Of a stretch of DNA of 22,437 nt, positions 15,951-22,400 are shown in pieces (positions within the stretch are counted from its first letter, which is position 1; every line of letters starts with the position of its first letter). Source of the DNA: Eubacterium sp. AM49-13BH (GTDB lineage Bacteria > Bacillota > Clostridia > Lachnospirales > Lachnospiraceae). A program made the translations under genes and the position numbers. The stretch lies in assembly GCF_003464165.1 (NCBI RefSeq), contig NZ_QSEK01000038.1:1-22437 (forward strand), given 5' to 3'. The notes beneath the pieces are model-generated. The model was not told the DNA's origin, made no database searches, and was given only the letters and a program-made list of their open reading frames with translations.

Positions 15951-16574
15951 TTATATCCCTACTGCTCTCTTTGCAAGCCTGTCAGCCTCTTCATTTCCTT
16001 CAACCCCTGAATGTCCCCTGACCTTCACGAATCTGATATTAATTGAATCCCTGACAGATGTAATATAATTATAATATTCTATTGTTCCTTTTTTGTTTCG
16101 TTTCCATTCTCCCACAGCCCATGCCTTGATACCTGCATAATCATAGAATATAGAAATGTCTTTAAGCCCAAGCTCTATTGCTTTTTTTACAGCAGCCATG
16201 CTTCCAAGAATCTCTCCTGCGACATTACGCATTGAAGCCATCTCTTTATCACTGCCATTGCCTGACAATTCATATCTTACACCATCATGCATAAGAAAAC
16301 CGCCATATCCATACACTCCGGTTGCAATATTAAAAGAACCATCAACAAATGCATAATCATTGTCAGGCATTACATCTTCCATATTGCCACTTCCGGTCTT
16401 TCCATTAATCTCCTGTACAGCTTCCCTTCCCATATAAGCCTTCGCCTCTTCCATAGACATGAAGCTCTTATATTCGGCAGCTGGAAAACCATGTACATTC
16501 TTCTTACATTCGTCCCATGTCTGATATATTCCGGTAACTTTACCTACACGCACAGCATAATATTTCTTAGCCAT
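15951..16574 (-). CDS. Ribonuclease H1 with N-terminal viroplasmin-like domain
   Basis: A 207-residue protein. Residues 1-50 form a caulimovirus viroplasmin-like (hybrid-binding) domain: KKYYAVRVGKVTGIYQTWDECKKNVHGFP is interrupted by nothing unusual and includes the conserved Trp and Phe. Residues 73-207 form the RNase H fold with the full D-E-D-D set: D78 (FVDGS), E121 (AGEILG), D145 (FYDYAGI), D198 (EADRLAK), plus H188 in RGHSG. It would degrade the RNA of RNA:DNA hybrids in the cytoplasm. AGGA lies nine bases before the ATG. It starts 19 bases after the hom frame and is followed by a strong terminator, so it is probably the last gene of that transcript. Confidence 0.93.
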   Translation of the reverse strand: MAKKYYAVRVGKVTGIYQTWDECKKNVHGFPAAEYKSFMSMEEAKAYMGREAVQEINGKTGSGNMEDVMPDNDYAFVDGSFNIATGVYGYGGFLMHDGVRYELSGNGSDKEMASMRNVAGEILGSMAAVKKAIELGLKDISIFYDYAGIKAWAVGEWKRNKKGTIEYYNYITSVRDSINIRFVKVRGHSGVEGNEEADRLAKRAVGI

Positions 16575-16593
16575 ATATATTTTCCTATCCTAA

Positions 16594-17873
16594 TTAATAT
16601 ACCCTGATTACACCGGCAATCTCTTTTACTACTGAAAGTCCGTTAAATACTGTCATTGCATCATTAAAATTCTTCTCTGCAACAACATCTGTAATAATAA
16701 CCAGTTCAGCAACACCGTCCTTACGGCTCTTCTGGACCACCTGCGCAATACTTACATCATTGTTTCCAAGAACACTTGCAATGTTAGCAAGAACCCCCTG
16801 CTTGTCTAATGCTTCTATTCTTAAGAAAAATTTGCTCTTGGTTTCAGATATATCCTTAACAGGAAGCTCTTTATAGCATGAGCAGCCAATCTTGCCGCAT
16901 GAGCCATGAACTATGTTACGGCATACATCTATAATATCACCCATAACAGCAGAAGCTGTTGGCATCTGACCTGCGCCCCTGCCCATAAACATGGTATCAT
17001 CACTTGCCTCACCATGAACAAATACCGCATTAAACGAATCTCTTACTGTAGCCAGAGGGTGATTCTCATCAATAAGCATAGGATGAACCTTAACTTCAAT
17101 TCCATCCGGTGTGTTTCTCGCAAGTCCAAGAAGCTTGATAACATAGCCGAATTCCTTAGCATACTTAATATCTTCTGCTGTAATCTTAGTAATACCCTCT
17201 GTATATACCTGATTAAATGTTACTCTTGAATTAAATGCGATTGATGACATAATAGCCATCTTTCTTCCTGCATCATATCCTTCAACATCTGCTGTAGGGT
17301 CTGCCTCTGCATATCCTAATTCTGTGGCCTTTGCAAGAGCGTCCTTGTAATTCATTCCTGATTCAGTCATCTTGGTAAGTATATAATTAGTTGTTCCGTT
17401 AACAATACCAATAATCTCTGTGATATTGTTGCCAGCCATGCTCTGCTTTAATGGTCTGATTATTGGAATTGCTCCCGCAACAGCCGCCTCAAACTGAGGT
17501 CAGCATGCATTTTGTCTGCCATTCCCATAACCTCTTCACCATACTCAGCAAGAAGATCCTTATTGGCAGTAACAACCTGCTTTCCAGCCTCAAGTGCCTC
17601 AAGAATATACTGCTTTGCAGGAGTAGTTCCACCCATAAGCTCTATTACAATCTCAATATCCTTATCTTCAATAATATCCTTCCAGTTGTCAGTCAGTAAT
17701 TCTCTGTCAATTGGATCACGGTCTTTATCAAGATTTCTTACAAGAACCTTCTTAACTACAAGTTCTGCACCCGTCTTACTAATCACATCATCTTTCATAC
17801 TCTGACATAACTTGTATACACCTGTTCCTACTGTTCCTGCTCCTAATATAGCCGCATAAATCTTTCTGCTCAT
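16594..17873 (-). pseudogene. hom: Homoserine dehydrogenase, interrupted by a one-base frameshift
   Basis: Homoserine dehydrogenase reduces aspartate semialdehyde to homoserine for threonine and methionine. The N-terminal part (17873 to about 17495) has the NAD(P) motif ILGAGTVGTGVY and VVTANKDLLAEYGEE, then runs into TAA at 17462-17460. The remainder (about 17493-16594) continues in another frame with FEAAVAGAIPIIRPL, IVNGTTNYILTKM, EADPTADVEGYDAGRK, HGEASDDTMFMGRGAGQMPT and a C-terminal ACT domain (LDKQGVLANIASVLG). One missing base around 17494 (between GACCTC and TTTGAG on the minus strand) explains everything. The repaired protein would be about 426 residues, normal for the family. The start MSRKIYA at 17873 is preferred over an ATG at 17891. 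It may be a sequencing error, because the gene is otherwise perfectly conserved. Confidence 0.88.
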
Positions 17874-17935
17874 TACTTTGTACGCCCTCATTCCTGTTTA
17901 TTATGTTAAGTTTATTATATTAATCTGTGATACAT

Positions 17936-18541
17936 TTATTTCATATCTACAGCATCAACCTGATCCTTAAAGTTCTTTATAGCCTTACCAGCCTTCTTTG
18001 TAACAGATACAATTCTCATAAGAGATATAAAATCCCATAATCCTTCTATCATCAGAGCAATTCCAATAAATACTATAAGTGCTGATGATGTTGAAAATGG
18101 ATTCAATAATGCAATGATGCCAATAATAACCATTACAACTGAACCTATAAACTCAATCCACCATTTGTCTGACCCAAGATGATAGAAATCCACAGCATAC
18201 TGGAGTTTAAGGATTCCATCAATAATAATAATAATTGCAAGTGCTGTTCCTAAGAATACCGCAATAAAGCCTGGTTTAATCACGAAAAACATACCAAATG
18301 CAAGAAGCGTAACCCCCTGTACAAGACCATATGAACCGAGAATCTCACTGCCTGCAATCCTGAAATAATTGATAAGTCTTAATACTCCCCATACACATAA
18401 GGCAACTCCAATTCCTTTACATATGATTTCCTGTGATGCTGTTGGAAATATTACCAGCAGTAAGCCAAGAACAAACAATGCAATTGAAACAATAATAATC
18501 TCAAACTTAATTGTCTTTAACTTCTTATAAATACTGTTCAT
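17936..18541 (-). CDS. DUF308 (HdeD-like) multi-pass membrane protein
   Basis: About 201 residues from ATG 18541 (MNSIYKKLKTIK), preceded by AAGGAG at a good distance; further upstream in-frame ATGs are less likely. Five or six hydrophobic helices can be drawn: FEIIIVSIALFVLGLLLVIF, GIGVALCVWGVLRLI, GLVQGVTLLAFGMFFVI, FIAVFLGTALAIIIIIDGIL, IGSVVMVIIGIIALL and SALIVFIGIALMIEGLWDFI. They fall in the internally repeated pattern of the DUF308 family, whose E. coli member HdeD is linked to acid resistance. The C-terminus is basic and cytoplasmic. It lies 62 bases upstream of the hom start and has its own promoter; whether it works with hom is unknown. Confidence 0.82.
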   Translation of the reverse strand: MNSIYKKLKTIKFEIIIVSIALFVLGLLLVIFPTASQEIICKGIGVALCVWGVLRLINYFRIAGSEILGSYGLVQGVTLLAFGMFFVIKPGFIAVFLGTALAIIIIIDGILKLQYAVDFYHLGSDKWWIEFIGSVVMVIIGIIALLNPFSTSSALIVFIGIALMIEGLWDFISLMRIVSVTKKAGKAIKNFKDQVDAVDMK

Positions 18542-18596
18542 ATGCTCCATCTCCTTTTCACTCATTTCAAAGTTCCGTAGTCCTTTTATTCTTTTT

Positions 18597-18625
18597 ATTA
18601 TACACAAAAAAGAACATCACTTCAA
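18597..18625 (-). promoter_or_regulatory. Promoter of the DUF308-hom-rnhA transcript
   Basis: Minus-strand TATAAT (18602-18597), a 17-base spacer and TTGAAG (18625-18620) lie about 56 bases upstream of the DUF308 ATG. The -35 box touches one arm of the inverted repeat at 18609-18668. Confidence 0.5.
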
Positions 18626-18668
18626 GACATGCATTTTTCTGCACTTTAATCTATCCGTGATGTTCTTT
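18609..18668 (-). terminator. Inverted repeat with T-run after the phage sigma gene
   Basis: Twelve-base arms (18609-18620 and 18657-18668, core GAACATCAC/GTGATGTTC) enclose a 36-base loop with a small inner hairpin. On the minus strand the stem is followed by a T-rich run, so it can terminate transcription coming from the sigma-factor gene. Because it overlaps the next promoter it could also act as an operator. Confidence 0.6.
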
Positions 18669-18740
18669 ATTATTATTTAATATTAAGTTAAACTGAATTT
18701 TATAAATTATCCCTTATTTCCATACTTTATCATATGTTAG

Positions 18741-18762
18741 TGTCACTAGCTTGTCACTAGTG
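18741..18762. repeat. Direct repeat TGTCACTAG x2 with overlapping palindrome
   Basis: TGTCACTAG occurs at 18741-18749 and 18752-18760, two bases apart. CACTAGTG at 18755-18762 is a perfect palindrome. The second copy covers the stop codon of the sigma-factor gene. A binding or recombination site is possible but no matching copy elsewhere in the window was found. Confidence 0.5.
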
Positions 18763-19581
18763 CGAGATATGTTCTAATCGTTTCAATGCTACATATTCCG
18801 TTGAACTTGTCCATGTCGTATGAAAATTATAATTTCTTAGTCCTGCATTATATATATACTCGTCTGCATATTCCCCAACGATATCATTATCCGCTTTCTT
18901 TCTCAATGTATTTATAGCTTTTCTGTGTAGCCGTTTCACTTCATGTTCTGATTGCCCCAGCTCCTCACAGACAGCCGTAATTGATTTAACGCAATCATCT
19001 GTATATCTTGCTTTTATAACCGCCCTCTGTGGCTCTTCTAGGGTGTCTATATCCCTATGAAGCTGATTATATATCTTTTGTTTATAATCAGCTTCTATGA
19101 CTTCATTTTCAATGTTTATATTGTCCGGCAGCAGTTCCCCGATTGTATCTTCCGCATTATCGTATTTTTGCTTATCTATACTAACCAAATCTAATTGATA
19201 AGTATATACATCTAATGCTTTTACCTGCTCTATATCCATATGGAGACGATTTGCTGTATCTTCATAGTTTGGACGCTTTCCGGATCTTAGATAATATTCA
19301 TTTATATATTTCTTATAAGCTGCTATATCTGCCCTCTTTTGTATGCCACCGCTCAAGCCCGTATTTTTGTTAATATAGCGCTGTATATGCCTTTCTATTA
19401 CTGTGTAAGCATACGTACAGAAAGAAGCGTCTTGTGTGGTGTCATAATGGTTCAGCGCATTCATCAAAGCAATAAATCCCTCTTGCTCCAAATCCTCCAT
19501 ATCTTCTTTTGTTCTGGCATACTTAGAAGCTATCTTATGAATTATGCCTTTATTGCTCTTATATGTATCGTATATATCCAT
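18757..19581 (-). CDS. Phage-type sigma-70 family RNA polymerase sigma factor
   Basis: A 274-residue sigma factor. Region 2 is clear (MEDLEQEGFIALMNALNHYD, then FCTYAYTVIERHIQRYI for -10 recognition). A region-3-like helix pair follows (SGKRPNYEDTANRLHMDIEQ), then region 4 with its HTH (LEEPQRAVIKARY to SEHEVKRLHRKAINTL). After region 4 there is a 40-residue tail (LRNYNFHTTWTSSTEYVALK) resembling the end of phage late-gene activators of the ArpU/RinA type. The start has AGGGGG just upstream. It lies immediately after the capsid gene and its hairpin, and is the leftmost gene of the phage-like region. A late-gene transcription role is inferred. Confidence 0.85.
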   Translation of the reverse strand: MDIYDTYKSNKGIIHKIASKYARTKEDMEDLEQEGFIALMNALNHYDTTQDASFCTYAYTVIERHIQRYINKNTGLSGGIQKRADIAAYKKYINEYYLRSGKRPNYEDTANRLHMDIEQVKALDVYTYQLDLVSIDKQKYDNAEDTIGELLPDNINIENEVIEADYKQKIYNQLHRDIDTLEEPQRAVIKARYTDDCVKSITAVCEELGQSEHEVKRLHRKAINTLRKKADNDIVGEYADEYIYNAGLRNYNFHTTWTSSTEYVALKRLEHISH

Positions 19582-19602
19582 AAAGCCCCCTAACAGTAAA
19601 TA

Positions 19603-19636
19603 AGCCCAACCAATGTATATTCACATCAGTTGGGCT
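19603..19636 (-). terminator. Hairpin between capsid and sigma genes
   Basis: AGCCCAAC (19603-19610) pairs with GTTGGGCT (19629-19636). On the minus strand TTATTTACTGTT follows. It is a weak intrinsic terminator or mRNA end for the capsid transcript, leaving partial read-through into the sigma gene. Confidence 0.55.
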
Positions 19637-19641
19637 AGTAA

Positions 19642-20472
19642 CTACGCCTCAGGCTGTGCCTGGTAATAAATTCCGGTCTTCTTGTTTTCTAAAACAAACG
19701 CATCATAGCAGATACGACCTTCTACAAGTGTACCACTGTAACCCGGTGCGTCCTCATGAGCTTTATAATTCTCAAGTTTAAGTGGTGCTGTTGTAGCTAT
19801 CTTATGACACATCATAAAGCCAAAATTTTTAGGTAATCTGATTGATGGAATCTTAATAACATTACAGCCGTCAAGATTGCCAATAACACCCTTTAAGCGC
19901 ATGTCTGCTCCAACCTCTGTATCAAGGACTATATCCTTAGATTCTTTCATGATAAGATATGTATCAGGTGTTACAATAATACATCTTTCTGTCTCCGGTA
20001 CTTCTGAATCATCAAGGCACTTGCTCGCTGTAATTATCTGTTTATAGATATTATCTGCAGTGAGTTTAAGCGCGTCTGGTTTAAATCCAGCACCTTCAGC
20101 CATAACATTATATGTATAAGTGTCTACTTCTGGTATAACTTTTTCTCTTACCTGTCTTTCAAGTGCTGTACCTGCAGCAAGTGCAAGTCCTGTTTCCTCC
20201 TGATCCAGTTTATCAAGTACAAATGTAAATGACCTGTCTTTCTTCAATACCATTTCTTCTGTAGTTGCGTCAAGGTCTTCTGGTGTTCCGTATCTATTAG
20301 AACCGCCATTTCTGCTGTAATCATTCATCTCAGCCGTAGATACTTTATATATCTTTATTGAGTGTGCTCCGGTCCACTTATAATCCTTATTTGTTACAAG
20401 TGACCTTTTGCTCTCTGCTGAAAACTTCTCATCAACAAGACCCTGATATTGTGTTACTAAATCAATAGCCAT
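19642..20472 (-). CDS. Phage major capsid protein (HK97-type fold)
   Basis: A 276-residue major capsid protein of the type common in clostridial siphophages. It begins MAIDLVTQYQGLVDEKFSAES and has the early TNKDYKWTGAHSIKIYKVSTAEMNDYSR strand region, where homologues align. A helical stretch ends in FVLDKLDQEETGLALAAGTALERQVREKVIPEVDTYT. The C-terminal domain contains CIIVTPDTYLIMK and YDAFVLENKKTGIYY. It is slightly shorter than many family members. AAAGGA precedes the ATG, 13 bases after the scaffold stop, the normal scaffold-capsid order. No portal, terminase or protease gene is adjacent. Assembly into shells is expected; whether DNA is packaged cannot be said. Confidence 0.88.
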   Translation of the reverse strand: MAIDLVTQYQGLVDEKFSAESKRSLVTNKDYKWTGAHSIKIYKVSTAEMNDYSRNGGSNRYGTPEDLDATTEEMVLKKDRSFTFVLDKLDQEETGLALAAGTALERQVREKVIPEVDTYTYNVMAEGAGFKPDALKLTADNIYKQIITASKCLDDSEVPETERCIIVTPDTYLIMKESKDIVLDTEVGADMRLKGVIGNLDGCNVIKIPSIRLPKNFGFMMCHKIATTAPLKLENYKAHEDAPGYSGTLVEGRICYDAFVLENKKTGIYYQAQPEA

Positions 20473-20485
20473 GTTTTAATCCTTT

Positions 20486-20926
20486 CTATAGGCCCATAGC
20501 TTTCCTATAAGGGTCAACCTGCTCATTGTTTTTCGGAGTAGGTGCGCCCAACTGAAAGCCGGTGGGCTTATTGTCCTTATTATCATTATTTTCCTTATTG
20601 ACAGACTTCGCATAATCTCCCAATCTCGTCAAGACCGGTTCAATATCCTTTTCATCAGATACCCTTAATATATCCGCTAAATCGATAGGCATACCCTTTG
20701 CAAGTAATGTCTCCTTCAATTTAATATTAAGCTCCCTCTGATTAAGTTCCTGTTCTCTGTCTGTCTCCTCGGCAGCAGGTTTTTCATCTGCTCCCTGTTT
20801 GCTTCGTTCTCGCTCTAATCGCTTTTGAACAATAGCATTAACCTCTTCTTGAGTGAATGTCTTTCCAGCAGTTTCAGCTGTCTGCTGTTCTTCCTGTAGT
20901 GTTGTGTTTTCGTCTTTGTTACCCAT
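20486..20926 (-). CDS. Phage capsid assembly scaffold protein (DUF4355/gp20-like)
   Basis: A 146-residue, highly charged protein. The N-terminus is rich in Glu, Gln and Thr. A predicted helix/coiled-coil follows (FTQEEVNAIVQKRLERERS, the hallmark of DUF4355/phage minor structural GP20 scaffolds), then NQRELNIKLKETLLAKGMP and a Pro/Asn-rich tail ending in DPYRKAMGL, typical of the capsid-binding end. Scaffolds template procapsid assembly and then leave. It is directly upstream of and co-transcribed with the major capsid gene. AAAGGA lies 11 bases before the ATG. Confidence 0.85.
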   Translation of the reverse strand: MGNKDENTTLQEEQQTAETAGKTFTQEEVNAIVQKRLERERSKQGADEKPAAEETDREQELNQRELNIKLKETLLAKGMPIDLADILRVSDEKDIEPVLTRLGDYAKSVNKENNDNKDNKPTGFQLGAPTPKNNEQVDPYRKAMGL

Positions 20927-20983
20927 GAATTTACATATCCTTTCCGTTTAACGCCCGTCGGCTTTTTTATCAGATAAACAATG

Positions 20984-21066
20984 TACAACTAAAAAGGGCA
21001 AGAGAATATTAACCCTTTTCAGATTAATGTTCCCTTGCCCTTATGCCAGAAGACTTACAACTAAAA
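20984..21066. repeat. Long hairpin flanked by an 11-base direct repeat, upstream of the scaffold gene
   Basis: Nineteen-base arms at 20994-21012 and 21024-21042 (two imperfect pairs) enclose an 11-base loop. TACAACTAAAA flanks the hairpin at 20984-20994 and 21056-21066. On the minus strand the stem is followed by TTTTTAG, so it may terminate or attenuate transcription entering the scaffold-capsid genes. The flanking repeats also recall a small mobile-element footprint. Confidence 0.6.
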
Positions 21067-21088
21067 TGTTGCGGTACTAATTATATTG

Positions 21089-21097
21089 ATTATAACA
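21089..21097 (-). promoter_or_regulatory. Extended -10 promoter for scaffold-capsid
   Basis: Minus-strand TGTTATAAT (21097-21089) is an extended -10 element (TG-N-TATAAT) with no good -35. It would transcribe through the hairpin at 20994-21042 into the scaffold gene. Confidence 0.4.
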
Positions 21098-21130
21098 TAC
21101 CGACAGTCATAATTGTAGTATTTTGTAGTA

Positions 21131-21301
21131 TTATTTTATATTATTTTCAACATCAACATCAATATATGCTAACTTATGTTCTCGGCTGTCATTCTGATTA
21201 TGCTTTTTTAGTTTTTTTATTGCCGGGGATAAAATGTTAATTACCTTTTTTAACTCTTCCTCTGAATCGTAGGATATACGCACTTTTAGCACACTTTTCA
21301 T
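21131..21301 (-). CDS. Small phage-region protein, unknown
   Basis: About 56 residues, starting MKSVLKVRISYDSEEELKK: a beta strand followed by a Lys/Glu-rich helix (INILSPAIKKLKKH) and an acidic end (AYIDVDVENNIK). Small proteins with this K-V-R-x-S-Y pattern are common in clostridial phages and conjugative elements, with no known role. The start is uncertain. The ATG at 21301 abuts AAAGGAG and has GGAGG 12 bases upstream. A GTG three codons later (21292) has better spacing, and an ATG at 21340 lacks a site. It sits downstream of paired 10-base tandem repeats. Confidence 0.6.
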   Translation of the reverse strand: MKSVLKVRISYDSEEELKKVINILSPAIKKLKKHNQNDSREHKLAYIDVDVENNIK

Positions 21302-21322
21302 CTCCTTTCCATACCTCCAGAA

Positions 21323-21364
21323 CTTAACATTTCTTAACATTTTAATCTGAGGTTTTCTGAGGTT
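21323..21364. repeat. Two adjacent 10-base tandem duplications
   Basis: CTTAACATTT is repeated exactly at 21323-21332 and 21333-21342. A few bases further on, TCTGAGGTT is repeated at 21346-21354 and 21356-21364, also with a ten-base period. Together they span the region just upstream of the small gene at 21131-21301. The helical-turn spacing is what tandem regulator sites would show. Confidence 0.65.
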
Positions 21365-21374
21365 ATTATTAATA

Positions 21375-21392
21375 CCCCCATATCGCTGGGGG
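21375..21392. terminator. GC-rich hairpin after the 21434-21769 gene
   Basis: CCCCCA (21375-21380) pairs with TGGGGG (21387-21392) around a six-base loop. On the minus strand TATTAATAATAA follows, a weak T-tract. It is probably a terminator or mRNA end of the upstream small gene. Confidence 0.5.
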
Positions 21393-21433
21393 CTTGCGGT
21401 TTAGGGTGTTTATTATGTATCGCGGTAAAAGCT

Positions 21434-21769
21434 CTATATCAATTCACTCATTTTCTTCTGTAGATCATTATACGAATTAAACAAAGCGTAGAATGCTGAA
21501 GATAATATATCCGAGTTGGTATCAACAAGCTCAGGCAATGCAGTCTGCATCATCAATAATTCCTGATTAATATAATCAAAATTATTAACAAGTGTATCTA
21601 ACTCAGCTCTATGGCACTCATTTACTCTGCATGCAATATATCCTGCTTTATATGCAATATCTATCAATTCGTATAGATTATCTAAATTTGTAAGTTGTCC
21701 TATCTGTTCAGCAGTAAGACGAGATTCTATCTTGCAGGCTCTCATGTCTTTTATAAAATTATTATCCAT
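21434..21769 (-). CDS. Small helical phage-region protein, unknown
   Basis: About 111 residues from ATG 21769 (MDNNFIKDMRACK), with AGGAG ten bases upstream; an ATG three codons earlier is too close to that site. The protein is almost all helix, with LTAEQIGQLTNLDNLYELID, a Cys/His patch ACRVNECHRAEL and a long Leu/Asn-rich helix to the C-terminus (YNDLQKKMSELI). No family recognised. It sits between a hairpin-rich spacer and a weak terminator, in the same direction as the capsid genes. Confidence 0.6.
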   Translation of the reverse strand: MDNNFIKDMRACKIESRLTAEQIGQLTNLDNLYELIDIAYKAGYIACRVNECHRAELDTLVNNFDYINQELLMMQTALPELVDTNSDILSSAFYALFNSYNDLQKKMSELI

Positions 21770-21793
21770 AATACTCATTCTCCTATTCTTTAC

Positions 21794-21845
21794 GGATAAA
21801 ATATGCTATAATATTTTTGTTTGGGTATTATATCATATTTTATCC
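21794..21845. repeat. 20-base inverted repeat with a -10-like box in each arm
   Basis: Arms at 21794-21813 and 21826-21845 match at 19 of 20 positions (GGATAAAATATG at each outer end) around a 12-base loop. Each arm contains TATAAT on its own outward strand. It may be a promoter/operator palindrome for the 21434-21769 gene or a miniature element. Confidence 0.7.
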
Positions 21846-21847
21846 TT

Positions 21848-21880
21848 GCCCTTAGGGTTGTTAGTGGCTTCCCTGAGGGC
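21848..21880 (+). terminator. Hairpin immediately after the zinc-ribbon-like gene
   Basis: GCCCTTAGGG (21848-21857) pairs with CCCTGAGGGC (21871-21880), ten pairs with one wobble, around a 13-base loop. The T-rich run TTTATTTG follows on the plus strand. On the minus strand, the direction of all neighbouring genes, no T-run follows, so it may be an mRNA 3'-end structure there. Confidence 0.5.
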
Positions 21881-21881
21881 T

Positions 21882-22157
21882 TTATTTGTATTCTTTTACA
21901 TTTATATCTGTTATATTGTCCATTAACATCAATTCCTTAACCTTTGGCTCAACAAGCTCTTTATAACATTCTGGGCATAAGCAACCAAAATCTATACAAT
22001 CCGGTATGATTCTATCAAGTTTAGGATTGTGTATCTGTATATTGTATGTAAGCTCAGTTCGTGGATTTACAAGTATTCTGTCTCCAGTCCTGCTGCCAAC
22101 TCTTACAATCTTCTTGCAGTTATCACAAGTATCAACAAACTTGTCAAAATGCCTCAT
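21882..22157 (-). CDS. Small zinc-ribbon-like protein, unknown
   Basis: About 91 residues from ATG 22157 (MRHFDKFVDTCDNC), with a perfect AAGGAGG four bases upstream. C-x-x-C at residues 11-14 and a second knuckle in FGCLCPECYKEL suggest one structural zinc. The middle is beta-rich (RILVNPRTELTYNIQIHN) and the C-terminus acidic. Its ATG overlaps the stop of the preceding gene as ATGA, so the two are translationally coupled. No family recognised; such proteins are common as accessory phage genes. Confidence 0.62.
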   Translation of the reverse strand: MRHFDKFVDTCDNCKKIVRVGSRTGDRILVNPRTELTYNIQIHNPKLDRIIPDCIDFGCLCPECYKELVEPKVKELMLMDNITDINVKEYK

Positions 22158-22396
22158 TTTACCTCCTTTCTCCATTCCTTGGGTAACTCTTCTGTCTTTG
22201 CCAGTTCAGCACTCAAGTACTTGGTGAATAAATACATCATATCCATACACAAAGGATCCTGATTGAACATATCAAGTATTATGTCGGATTCTTCCATGGC
22301 TCTTGTAAAGTCAAATTTCTGAGTACTCCATCGCTTGTACCATTTCCAGCACTCATTGCAGATTAAGCCTTGACGCTTTAATTCTGTTTCTGTCAA
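22154..22396 (-). CDS. Small Cys-motif protein, unknown, TTG start
   Basis: Eighty residues starting from TTG at 22396, with AAGGAG eight bases upstream; no in-frame ATG is better placed. It begins MTETELKRQGLICNECWKWYK with C-x-x-C at 13-16, followed by a helical region (ESDIILDMFNQDPLCMDMMYLF) and a charged end (LPKEWRKEVK). It overlaps the next gene by four bases (ATGA). No family recognised. It belongs to the same phage-region transcript, which enters from beyond the right edge. Confidence 0.58.
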   Translation of the reverse strand: MTETELKRQGLICNECWKWYKRWSTQKFDFTRAMEESDIILDMFNQDPLCMDMMYLFTKYLSAELAKTEELPKEWRKEVK

Positions 22397-22400
22397 TTAA

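Noticed and set aside
17480..17500. Programmed frameshift in hom
   Set aside because: No slippery heptamer or downstream stimulator is evident and the family has no recoding history; a simple deletion or error is more likely.
19642..20472. Capsid protein as an encapsulin nanocompartment
   Set aside because: It resembles siphophage capsid proteins and sits directly after a scaffold gene; no cargo gene is adjacent.
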